Below are positions 9,864 through 19,527 of a stretch of 21,508 nt of DNA, in pieces. The translations under genes were made by a program, and so were the position numbers. The notes under the pieces were generated by a model. The model made no database searches. It saw nothing but the letters and a program-made list of their open reading frames with translations, and was not told the DNA's origin. Position 1 is the stretch's first letter; every line of letters begins with the position of its first letter. Origin of the DNA: Vairimorpha apis BRL 01 (Eukaryota; Microsporidia; Nosematidae); NCBI GenBank assembly GCA_000447185.1, contig KE647166.1, positions 1-21,508 on the forward strand. Direction: 5' to 3'.

Positions 9864-11199
9864 TATGTCTATTGATAAACATCCCAATATTATATTGTAA
9901 ATTACATTTTCTTTATTAAAATTTTTTTAGATAACATCATTATACAAATAAATTAACTTTTAATACCCTTTCATTATAAATTATTATATTATATGTTCTT
10001 TTTGCATTTGATTTCGATTATTGTAGTGCTAAGTACTATTTTAGCAATAAAAATTAAAATTTTTAAATAAAAAACTTAATTTTTATTTATTGGTCATTTA
10101 ATATCACTTATGATGTAAAATTATTAATTATGAGTGGTATTGAATAAAAAATTAAAAAACACCTACATTCGTTTAACAAATTTAAAACAGCTTTAATCTA
10201 GATTTTAATAACTTAATAGACTTTTATTTAACAAGTTATAATGGTTATTTATTTTTGTAAATATTATAAAAGTTAACATAATTTAAGAATTTTAAAATTT
10301 TTAGATAATAAATAATATTAAAAAAAGAAATATTTAATCGTAAATTTAATTTATCTAAGTATATTTTAGTGTAATGTATTTATAAATCTGAATTGACATT
10401 CAAAAATTATAAAATTTAATCTATCTAAAAAAAATATTATTTTATTAATTTGCATTAATTATATTTTTGATAAAAAAAATTTGGAATATTTTATTTTGAT
10501 TAATGTAAGAATATTTTAATTTATATAATATTTTTTTATAATAAAACAAAAATACAAATGCATTTTTTCTTACTATTATGCATTACCACATTTATTAATT
10601 TTAGGTTTGTTCCTATATAAAAATAAATTTGATATATTAATGTAAGTAATTAGTTGTTTTATTTATTTCTAGAATTTTTTAATTATTAATACAAAGTAAA
10701 ACTCAACAAAAATGACAATAAGATAATATTTAACTAATTTATAGAAATTTACTAAAAAGATATTTAAGAAAAAGTCTGTTTATTAATTATTGTATTACTA
10801 TTAAATCTAATTGAATAATATTAGAAAAATTATAATGTATTAAACACAAGTTATTTATTTAAATCTTTTGCATATCAATAATTGATTTTTATGATATTAT
10901 AAATCCAATCATATTATTATACTATATAAACGAAGTTTGTATTTAAAAATATGTTTAACATTTTTGCAAAATAACTATTATATGCAAAACTAAAATTTGA
11001 TTCACGATTTATTAAAATTTAGTTTGTTAACTACTAATATTTAAAATTTTTTATCACTCAAATGTTTATTTAATATATTTATTTTTACAATAAACTTATA
11101 AAAAAATATTTTATTATTTTAAATTTATATTATAACTTTAATATATATTATTTTTGTTTTAAAATATTTATTTTAAATTTTTTTAATATTAAATTAATA
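9864..11199. other. 1.3-kb A/T spacer
   Basis: No gene or RNA gene seen. A 20-codon frame at 10558-10620 (MHFFLLLCITTFIN and six more residues) looks like an isolated signal peptide but leads nowhere. Confidence 0.6.
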
Positions 11200-11228
11200 A
11201 AATGAAATAAAAATATTTTATTTCATTT
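11200..11228. repeat. Perfect 13-bp inverted repeat (hairpin)
   Basis: The left arm AAATGAAATAAAA (11200-11212) and right arm TTTTATTTCATTT (11216-11228) are exact reverse complements around a three-base loop (ATA). The pairing stops at the next base on each side. It contains a G and a C, so it is less likely to be a pure A/T accident than other palindromes here. It sits immediately before the decayed island at 11230. It could be a terminator, a mobile-element end or chance. Confidence 0.75.
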
Positions 11229-11229
11229 A

Positions 11230-11755
11230 AATAAGGCTTTAAAAGAGCTAAAGAATTTTGGAAGTCACTCTGTGCAAAATGTCATAAAAATGATCTTGCA
11301 GATATAAAAGTATTACTAGACTTAATACAGATGTAAAGGTCTTAAACAATAAACTTGGGATATTTTTTGATAAAAAACTTTCGCTCTATAATAATTGTTG
11401 ATGGTATTGCAAGTCAAGATAATTTGCAACAAGTTGAGTTGGAATAGGTGAAAAAATAAGAATTTATTTATTAAAAAGTTTATAATTATACATAACTAAA
11501 TTTATACCTTCTTGTATATTATGTGATGAGCGGTGATTAAATATCACAAAAAAGATTTACAAACTGTACGTCATCCCAAATATAAAATACATTTAATTAA
11601 AATTAATAAATAAAACTCTAGAAACTAAATCTTTTGAGAACATTAGATTATCGAAGATGTTTAGAAAAAGAGGACATCAATACATATGCTATATCTTTGA
11701 CAAAACTTGTCAACAAAAGATGTAAATTAATTATAAGAATAAAAACTATTTAATA
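11230..11755 (+). pseudogene. Decayed coding island of unknown origin
   Basis: This half-kilobase has visibly more G and C than its surroundings and codon-like, protein-like phrases broken by stops and frame changes. Frame 11235-11336 reads GFKRAKEFWKSLCAKCHKND and on to a stop. Frame 11318-11401 reads RLNTDVKVLNNKLGIFFDKK. The overlapping frame 11346-11447 includes IIVDGIASQDNLQQVELE. Frame 11622-11753 reads KLNLLRTLDYRRCLEKED and then NTYAISLTKLVNKRCK. Between them is a CILCDER phrase near 11515. No piece has a plausible start signal, and no family is recognised; a relic of a retroelement or a gene-family member is possible. No terminal repeats or target duplications are identified. Confidence 0.4.
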
Positions 11756-11970
11756 TAATGAACATTGCAATTTAATATTTATATTTATATATTCATTATA
11801 AGAATATTTAATATTTAAATTTCTTAGTATTATAAAATGCAATATTTTTAAAATTTAGTATTACTATTAATAAACATTGTTTTTAAAAAAATATAAAATA
11901 AAATATATAGATTCAATACATTATAATTATATATATCAATAATTTATATTATTAGCTTTTTTGGAAATCT

Positions 11971-11977
11971 AAAAAAA
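11971..11977 (-). terminator. RNA polymerase III T-run terminator
   Basis: Seven T residues on the coding strand immediately follow the discriminator base of the tRNA-Ser gene, the standard pol III stop. Confidence 0.85.
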
Positions 11978-12059
11978 CGACGGTGACGAGATTCGAACTC
12001 GCGCTCCACTAGGGAAATAGATTAGCAATCTACCGCGTTAACCACTTTGCTACACCGTC
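11978..12059 (-). tRNA. tRNA-Ser (anticodon GCU)
   Basis: On the minus strand the 5' arm GACGGTG (12053-12059) pairs with CACCGTC (11979-11985), with discriminator G at 11978, as expected for eukaryotic tRNA-Ser. The anticodon loop TTGCTAA gives GCU (12024-12026), reading AGC/AGU codons. A long variable arm with a TCC/GGA stem marks a type II tRNA. The internal promoter boxes are present: an A box around TAGCAAAGTGG and a B box GAGTTCGAATCTC (11988-12000). There is no intron and no encoded CCA. A T7 terminator follows directly. Confidence 0.97.
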
Positions 12060-13066
12060 AAAATTCTAATTAATTGTATACTAACACAAAATAAAATATT
12101 TTGAACTATATTATTAATTACATTAGATATTTCTATAAATTATTATACTTTAATTAATAATTTATACATTGTCTCATTTTCATTTTATATTTCATAAAAT
12201 GATTTTTAACGTTGCACATAAAGATACAAATATAATAAAATAAATTTATAATACTTCTTAATCTATAAATAAAATTATATATTTATAATAGTATTTTTAT
12301 TGTAAAAAATGGCGAGAAAAGTTTAAAAAAAGTTTTTTTCAATGATACAAAATTTAATTAAATAATATAAATTTTATTTTATTTGTATTTTAATTGTATA
12401 ATTAACATAATAAAAAAACGAATATTATTTAATTATGTTTATTATCCTTATATATTACATTCAAATTAAAAAAGTTTATCTTAATTTATTTTAAAATTTA
12501 AATTTACAAAAATAAATTTTTAATAATAAATTACTTTTAAAACAGTAAATTAAAAAAAACACGTTGTATAAAAATTTTAATTTTTTAATATGTTATTGCA
12601 TTTTTTTATATATTCATTCATATAATATTTTATTTAAATCACTGTAAAAATTTAATATTTTTTTTATATGATAATAGAAAAAGTTTACTACAAAAAAAAA
12701 ATAATAAAAATTTAAAAATAAAATGTATTTTATATTTATATCTCTAGTACATTTTTTAAAAAAAAAATTTTGGTATACATATTTTAAGATATATCAAAAT
12801 TAAAAAATAATGTCTAAAATAATTTATGTGACTTTTAAATAAATAAATTGTTAAAAAATATGCATTTTTAATTTACATATAATACTTTTGTTTATTATTT
12901 GCATTTTTACTGTCAAATTTTTTTTCTTTCATATATAAACAAATTTAATATAATACTTAATTTTATGTATATTTTCTTCCTAAAGGTTTTGATTTAATTT
13001 GTTTTATGTGTAATCTTTTTAAAACATATAATGTTTCAAATATTATAAAAAAATAAAATTGTTTTT
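12060..13066. other. 1-kb spacer between tRNA-Ser and the 57-aa gene
   Basis: Homopolymer-rich A/T sequence with runs of nine or more A or T. No open frame with a start signal and no second tRNA. Confidence 0.65.
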
Positions 13067-13071
13067 CCTTA

Positions 13072-13245
13072 ATGACTTTAATACAATCAAAAAAAGAAAA
13101 ATTAATTGACATCAAAGAAATTTTAACATATTTATTTATATTTATATTAGTTTTGATTATAATTTGTGTATATAATATAATACGAAAAATTACTAGGTCC
13201 TATTTCTTCGATGATAAAAAAGAATTACACAAAAAAATTAGCTAA
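13072..13245 (+). CDS. Small single-span membrane protein (57 aa)
   Basis: Not recognised. The frame starts at ATG 13072 three bases after a TCC signal, and ends TAA at 13243-13245. Residues 1-16 are polar and charged, residues about 18-37 are a clear membrane span (LTYLFIFILVLIIICVYNII), and the last 20 are basic and acidic mixed (RKITRS, DDKKELHKKIS). Candidates by size include small translocon, oligosaccharyltransferase or V-ATPase accessory subunits, but none of their motifs is visible. The start signal, the sharp hydrophobic block and the charged flanks make it more credible than random open frames of this size. It is convergent with the phosphomevalonate kinase gene. Confidence 0.55.
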   Translation: MTLIQSKKEKLIDIKEILTYLFIFILVLIIICVYNIIRKITRSYFFDDKKELHKKIS

Positions 13246-13674
13246 ATATTTTAATAAATTTATTAATTATAAATAACAAATTTATATTTTACTTTAATAT
13301 ATTTAAGAGTTAATAAATTAATGTTTAAAACATTGTAAAATAATATTAATGTACATTATAATTGCATGTTTTGTTTTTAAACTTATAATTTTTTATATAA
13401 TAAATATTTAATATATTATTTGTTGAAATAACTTAAAAAATTATAAATAATCCGATTAATTTATAACAAATATAATAAATTTATTTAATTAATTGTAAGT
13501 ATTATATATTTTCATTTGAAAATAATTTAAAAAATTTTAAATAAATATAATACTTATAATAAAAAAAAATTTTTTTGAATGAGAAAAACATGAACCAATT
13601 TTATAAAAGAAATATAAAATATTTTTTAAAAATTATTTGATAAAACTCAACTTAGGTATTAATTAATAACAAAT
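13246..13674. other. Convergent spacer before phosphomevalonate kinase
   Basis: A/T spacer between two convergent 3' ends. Nothing recognised. Confidence 0.65.
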
Positions 13675-14630
13675 TTAATCATATTCTTTTAAACCATGAT
13701 CTATTAAATTACAAGCAAAAACAATGGAAAATTTTTTTTTCCAAAATTTTACAAGTTCATCTTTATTATTAGTTATTACCCAAACAGCATCTTCACCACC
13801 AGCACCAGAAATTCCACAACCAAGTATATTAAATCTAAATGTTTCTTTTAAAATATTATATTGTGCTTTTGGGACAATAATATCACTAAGAAATGCTATT
13901 TCATCCAAATATTTTTCATATGAAATTTTATTTCTTTCAAATATAATTGACTTATTTAATAGTTTTACTTTTGACCAATTTAAGTCTTTAATAAATGTAA
14001 GCATAAATCTAGTTGAAGTAGATTTACCAAATGAACCAAGTATTAAATATTTTTCTCTTATAAAAATAGTTTCAATACTTTTATAAGAAAAATTTATTGG
14101 TCCCATTAAACATGATATTATATCACAAGATGATGATAAAGGATTCATTGATTTATTAATTTTGTATAAAATATTGCTAAATGTGTATGTTTCATCAATA
14201 AATTTAAAATCTTCTTTATTAATTGTTTTATCTGCCATAATTGTAAATTTTAAAATTGAATATACTATACCTGTAAATAAGCAAGCTGAAGAACCAAGTC
14301 CACTCTTAACATTGTTTTCAAAAAAAATCCATCATCAAAAAAACCTGTTATTGAATATATATTCATTAGTGGAAGATTTAAGTAGCCAAAAGTGCTCTCT
14401 ACAATCTTCCATAAATAATGATTTTTATCATTCAAATGATCATAATTTTCTCTATCTTTAATATTTACACTAAAACCAAAATTATTACTTTGTTTAAAAA
14501 CACATTTTAAATGCAAATATTTATCAACAGTAACACAAGTAGCAATTTCTCCTTCTAAAACTATATATGAACCATTTATAATAACTTTTCCAGGTATTTT
14601 TAAGTTTAAAACATTTTTTACAGTAGTCAT
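13675..14630 (-). CDS. ERG8: Phosphomevalonate kinase (eukaryotic ERG8 type); one -1 frame change in the middle
   Basis: GHMP kinase that converts mevalonate 5-phosphate and ATP to mevalonate 5-diphosphate in cytosolic isoprenoid synthesis. The N-terminal piece has LKIPGKVIINGSYIVLEGE, matching the family's APGKVLLAGGYLVLD. The first frame ends at 14265. A -1 shift on the A run at 14320-14327 (T8 on the coding strand, phase T TTT TTG) joins it to a frame that begins ENNVKSGLGSSACLF, supplying the ATP-binding GLGSSA motif. Then come NPLSSSCDIISCLMGPINF, the counterpart of GKIGSGFDVAAAAYGS, and GCGISGAGGEDAVWVIT, the PMK GAGGxDA motif. The joined length is about 318 residues, against about 450 in yeast. 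The GAGG-D-A ending argues against mevalonate diphosphate decarboxylase. CCC lies three bases before the ATG. Without the frame change no catalytic protein is made. Confidence 0.9.
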
Positions 14631-14633
14631 ATA

Positions 14634-14636
14634 GGG
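14634..14636 (-). promoter_or_regulatory. CCC start-site signal of phosphomevalonate kinase
   Basis: ACCCTATATG on the minus strand, three bases between CCC and ATG. Confidence 0.6.
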
Positions 14637-16226
14637 TAATAAAAATCAACACGTATTTTTTAAAATAAACTATAAATTTAAAGTTTTATAAAGTTTTACT
14701 TTATTTTTTAAATTTATAAATATACTCTATAATACAATTAATATTATATAAAAATATGTTAAAATTAAAATAAAATAATTTAACAATATAAAATCGCAGA
14801 TGGATTTTTTGGTATAATTTAATTTTAAGTAAATTTGTTTTCAAATAAGACTGCAAAAATTTATCACATCTCTAATTTTAAAAAAAAAATTTAAGTTATA
14901 TAATAAACACAAATAATTATGACTTAAAAAAAACAAAATATGTTTGACATTACTTTTGGTTTTAATTGTTAATATTTTATTATTATCATATATTTGATTT
15001 AATATTTTATTATAATTTGTAATTTGAATTTTTACATGTTATTTTTAACATAAAAAAAAATTTATTTAAAAGTTTTATCAATTATGCATATAATTAAAGT
15101 TCTTAGATGTATATTATATTTATAGTAATTATGTGATATTTTTTATAATATTTAAATTATAATTTAATTTTAGATTTAAGATGTAAAGTTATTTCCTACA
15201 ATTTCAATAAATATTTTATAAATACGCACAATAAAGACATAAATTACATTAAAAAAAATTATTCTTTATAAAATATTTGATTTTATATTTTTTGTATTTT
15301 AATATGAATTTGATTATATTAAATTATTTTAAAAAATATCAAATATGTTTTTAAATTTTCTTCAAGATTATTATTAAATGATGATAATTTATTTTTAAAT
15401 ATTAGATAAAAAATATTTATTATTATTATATATATTAATCTATATCTGAACAAATAAATATATTACATGAATTTTATCATATATTTGAATTACGAATAAT
15501 TTTTTGTTATTCACGTTTATTTTGATGTGAAAATTTCAATTTTTTTAATATATTTTTAATATTGAATTTATATCAATCTTTATATTATGTCTTTATTTTG
15601 TAAATGAGATGTAAGAATTATTCGAATTTATAATATGATTTAATTAATTTATAATATTAAAAAAATTTTATTAAATTTTAATTAATTATATTTTTAAAAA
15701 AATATATAAATAAATACAATTAATTAGGAAACGTAAGTGTTTTAAGTATATAATTAATACTATATCATTACGAATATTAAATTAAAAATTTAAATTACAT
15801 ATAAATACTTATGAAATTTCAATTTTTAAATAAAAATTTTTAACTTTAATCCAAATATTTTGTTAAAATTTTTCATTTAAAAAATTGCTACTCAGTTTTT
15901 TATTTGTACATATATGAAAAGATTTACTACATCATTAATTTATATTTTAAAAAAAATTAAATGTAATATTTTTATGATAATTAACTTTATAAAAAAATAA
16001 TTTTGTATATTTAGATTTTATTATTTAAATTTTTTTTACTTAATTAAAATAAATAATAAGATTTTTATAATGCACAAACTTTGTAAATACAAATTTTTTA
16101 TGAAATAAATATAATTAATTGACAATATTATTTTTTAATTTTAAATATTCGTAAACACTATGTTTAAATAATATTATTTAATAAAAACCGGCATCTTATT
16201 AAAAATATAATAACTAAAATTTTCAG
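14637..16226. other. 1.6-kb spacer upstream of phosphomevalonate kinase
   Basis: The longest stretch here without any supported feature. Frames close quickly on both strands. A GTAAGT at about 15733 has no exon context. No RNA gene seen. Confidence 0.6.
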
Positions 16227-17413
16227 TTATATATTTTTTATTTTTAAATGTAAATTTATAATTTCTTTTATTTCCTCGCAAAATTCAGTACTTATATTTT
16301 TGTTATCATAACTTTTTAATGTGAATTTAAAATTTACAATAGCGTACATTAATTTGATCTTTAAATAATTAATTTTTAATAATATTTCTAAATATTTACT
16401 ATGTTCATTTTTTTCAAAATTTGATATTTTATCATGTAAAAAAAAAGTTAGAAATTCTTGCAATTGAAAGCATATTATTTCATCAGAAAATTCTTCTAAT
16501 GTTTTTAGTATTACTTCATTAAATTTATTGTATATAAGCATTGTATCTGTTAATTTTGAAAAATTATAACAATAAAAAAAATCAGTACCTTGTAAAATTA
16601 TAAACAAATGAATTTTTAAAAAAACTTAAGATTTATGTTTTTACAATCAAAAGATTTTTTTTGTAAAATTTCATTAATTTCAATACATGCATTAGATGAT
16701 TTATAATATTGTTTTTTAAAATGCTCAGAAAAAAATTGATAAGGATGTAATGTTTCTTTCCACATATACAACAATATTTTGCTTTTTTCTTTGTAATCAT
16801 TTAAAAATGGAATAATTTCCTCATTATTACAAGATTTTTCTATTAATAAATTTAAAATTTTAGTTAAACTATTAAAAAACACTTTACTTATAACTGCTTG
16901 TAAATGTAATAAATCAATTTGATAAATTGGCAATCTAAAATGCATTAAAGCATTAATTTTGATTAAATCATTTAGAATAATTGGTATTTTTTCTTTTTCA
17001 AACCAATTCAAATTTTTTGAAATATTTTTATTATTGTAAAAAAATTCATCATTAATATAATATGTTTCAATTTTTTTGTTTATTAATTCTTTTTTATTAG
17101 ATTTAAACTTAGTTAAATTGTTGTTTTTATCTTTACCATATTTATCTTCATTTCTTTGTGATTTAATTTTATTTTTTGAATATTGCTTGTCAGAATGTTT
17201 TTTAATTGTATATAAATTATTTTGATATTGTTTGTTATTTATATCTAAAAAATTTATATTATTCACTTTTATATTAATTTTAGGACTAATATGTTTATCA
17301 TCAAGATAAGTATTTGAACAGTAACAAATTTTGTATAAAGGAATTTGTGATATAAATGTTAACTTTATCCATTTAAATAAAAAACTCTTATATGAAATTT
17401 TGTTTATTATCAT
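16227..17413 (-). CDS. Hypothetical helical protein (about 395 aa), in two frames
   Basis: Not recognised. The ATG (17411-17413) is five bases after GGG. The first 35 residues hold a basic, hydrophobic stretch (KSFLFKWIKLTFISQIPLY) that could be a signal anchor. Residues about 45-120 are Asn/Lys-rich and probably disordered. The remainder is alternating Leu/Ile-rich helices (NDLIKINALMHFRLPIYQID, AVISKVFFNSLTKILNLLIE). The frame ends at 16616. A -1 change at the A7 run 16618-16624 (T7 on the coding strand) continues as LKIHLFIILQGTDFFYCYNF and on to TAA at 16227-16229, in the same helical style. The downstream piece has no ATG near its beginning, which supports a single gene. Unlike the other -1 sites, this run is not in slippery-heptamer phase. 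It is possibly lineage-specific. Confidence 0.6.
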
Positions 17414-17417
17414 TATG

Positions 17418-17420
17418 CCC
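17418..17420 (-). promoter_or_regulatory. GGG start-site signal of the 395-aa hypothetical gene
   Basis: TAGGGCATAATG on the minus strand. The GGG variant of the signal is used here rather than CCC. Confidence 0.5.
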
Positions 17421-18031
17421 TAAGAATGATTTTTTTATTTATCTTCATTATATTTAAGTTTTTAAAATAAATTTATAAATATACTTATAATATTATATTG
17501 ATAAATTAAAGTTTATGTTTACATATAACATTTTTTAATGCGCGTTTTTATTTATATAATAAATAAATTAAATATTAAAAAAATTTATATGTTACTTAAA
17601 AATTAATTATTTGTCTACCAATACTTTAAGTGTACAATATAATTTTTATATTTTTAGAATTAATGTTATTTTAATAATAAAACATTATTTAAATTTATAT
17701 AAATACAAAAGATAAAATTAAATTAATATTTTATGCTAAAATATTTGAAAATTATTAAAATTCATATATTTTCAACAAATTTTTTTTAAAAATGGTATAT
17801 AACACAATTTAAAGTAAAAAAATTTAAAGAGTTATTTTTTAATTGAAATTTAAATATGCAAATATTATTACTTTGTTGTACAAAAATAAATATATATATA
17901 TTAAACTAATTTTGATATATTTGATCGATATAATTGAAAAAAAAAGTTTTATTATTTTATACAAAAAAGAAAATTTATCATAGATATACATATATATTTT
18001 TTGCATAAAAATAATTATCTAACATATTAAT
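17421..18031. other. A/T spacer between the 395-aa gene and the p58IPK-like gene
   Basis: No gene seen. It includes a 22-codon frame at about 17540 with no start signal, and short TA repeats near 17890 and 17990. Confidence 0.6.
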
Positions 18032-19416
18032 TTATTGAAAAAAAACATACTGAGTTTGTCTTCCACTTCTTCCAAATCCACGTTGGCCAAAACCTGCAAA
18101 ACTATTGAAAAAATCTTCAAATCCTCCAAAATCTTGACCATAACTATAATACTGTTTATGTCCACGATGATGATGTTGATCCTGATATTGAGGATAAGGA
18201 GAATCAGGATCAATACCATTATCATACAAATTTTTCTTTTTTTCACTACTTAAAACCTCCACAGCTTTATTGTATTGCATATGTTCTTTCTCCCATTTAT
18301 CTTTAAGTTTTGGATTTTTTCTCTTTTTTTTATTTTTAGCAATTATTTTAGTATAGGCTTTTCTCACTTCTTTAGGTGTAGCATTTCTTTTAACACCTAA
18401 TAATTTGTAATAACCGAGAAAATCTTGACCAGCTTGACTTGTTTGAGGAATTTGACGTTTATTATTTTCTTCATCATATTTTCGTTTTTTTCAGAACTTT
18501 TACTTCTGCTTTCTAATTTTTCTTGTATTATTCTTTTGTACTTAAGATTGGTAAAATTTGCAGCTTCTAATTCTTTTTTAGCTCTTTCTAAATTTCCATT
18601 AAATACAAATGAAATGACATAAAAATATTTTGATTCTTCGTCATTTTTGTATTTTAGGTAAGTTTGAGATAATGAGGAAATATCTGGACTTTCTAAGTAA
18701 ACAGATACTTTTAAATATTCATATAATATCTGATATTTCAAAGTAATAAAAACGCTAGGAGTGAAGTAATCGGAAAGAGATTTAGTATTTATATTATTAT
18801 AAATTTGTTTTAAATGCATTTGTTTGTTTTTAGTATTGGACATAGATTTAAAGTTTGTTATTTCATTTACAAAAAATTTAACTTCTGTTGCAGTTTTTTC
18901 AAAACCCAAATCACTTAATGTTTGAATACCAGCATCAAAATTACCACTAAGACAATAAAATTGAGCATATAATTTTTTAAAATCTATATCTTCTGAATAA
19001 ATAGAAACTGATCTTCTTAATAAATTTTCAGCCGTATTAAATTCATAATTTATTAAATTTAATTTAATAGAAGATTTTAATACAATTGGACTATATTTAG
19101 AAATTTCTAAAAGTTCGGCAATTTTTTTGTAGTTATTAGCAGTAACTATAGATAGATACTCTTTTGTTTTATTTACAATTTCTAAATTTAAATGTCCATA
19201 TTTTTTCAAAATCTTTTCATATTCTCCAATACTTAAAAGAAATTCAATATATTTAGTAATAAAAATTGATTTTTCACCATATTTTTCCAAATTTGTCTCA
19301 AAAAAATTTTGTGTTTCAACTATTTTTCCAAGTTTTTGGTTTTCAAGTGCTAAAAAAAGATCTTTTGAAAAATCTGATTTTACAAGTTTAAAGATTATAA
19401 ATAAATTTAAAATCAT
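18032..19416 (-). CDS. DNAJC3/p58IPK-like ER TPR co-chaperone with a J domain lacking HPD; one -1 frame change
   Basis: Resembles p58IPK/ERdj6, an ER-lumen protein of TPR repeats followed by a J domain that binds unfolded clients and activates BiP. Residues 1-14 (MILNLFIIFKLVKS) look like a signal peptide. Helical repeats run to about residue 300. The first frame ends at 18397. A -1 shift at the A7 run (T run 18485-18491, phase A AAA AAC) continues as KRKYDEENNKRQIPQ to a J domain, FLGYYKLLGVKRNATPKEVR, then KAYTKIIAKNKKKRKNPKLK and YNKAVEVLSSEKKKNLYDNG. The tail GIDPDSP and the Gly/Phe-rich, aromatic ending FGRSGRQTQYVFFQ parallel the GEDPLDPE and Phe-rich end of animal DNAJC3. The HPD tripeptide is absent, replaced by Asn/Lys residues. 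Length about 460 residues, close to the human 504. CCCC lies nine bases before the ATG. It is downstream of PRI2 on the same strand, 111 bases away. Confidence 0.87.
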
Positions 19417-19425
19417 ACAATTTTA

Positions 19426-19429
19426 GGGG
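19426..19429 (-). promoter_or_regulatory. CCCC start-site signal of the p58IPK-like gene
   Basis: CCCCTAAAATTGTATG on the minus strand, nine bases between the C run and the ATG. Confidence 0.55.
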
Positions 19430-19527
19430 TGACAATATAACGTTTTTTTAAATTATTAACAATGTTAAATAAAAATAAAATTTATTAGCATTTTTTTCTT
19501 TGAATTTTTATATCAAATTGTAAAATT

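Noticed and set aside
10558..10620. 20-residue signal-peptide-like frame
   Set aside because: Too short, no start signal, and no downstream exon with credible splice signals.
11520..11576. Possible C/D snoRNA (GTGATGA box and a GTGAT/ATCAC hairpin)
   Set aside because: No CTGA D box or terminal stem could be found at the right distance.
11728..11810. 12-bp direct repeat ATTATAAGAATA at about 11730 and 11795
   Set aside because: Almost pure A/T; expected by chance here, and no other element structure.
13724..14461. Two open frames (120 and 99 codons) on the plus strand
   Set aside because: Antisense to phosphomevalonate kinase, whose motifs are on the minus strand.
18019..18253. Alternative frames on both strands over the J-domain region
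   Set aside because: They overlap the p58IPK-like C-terminus, which has the recognisable J domain and tail.
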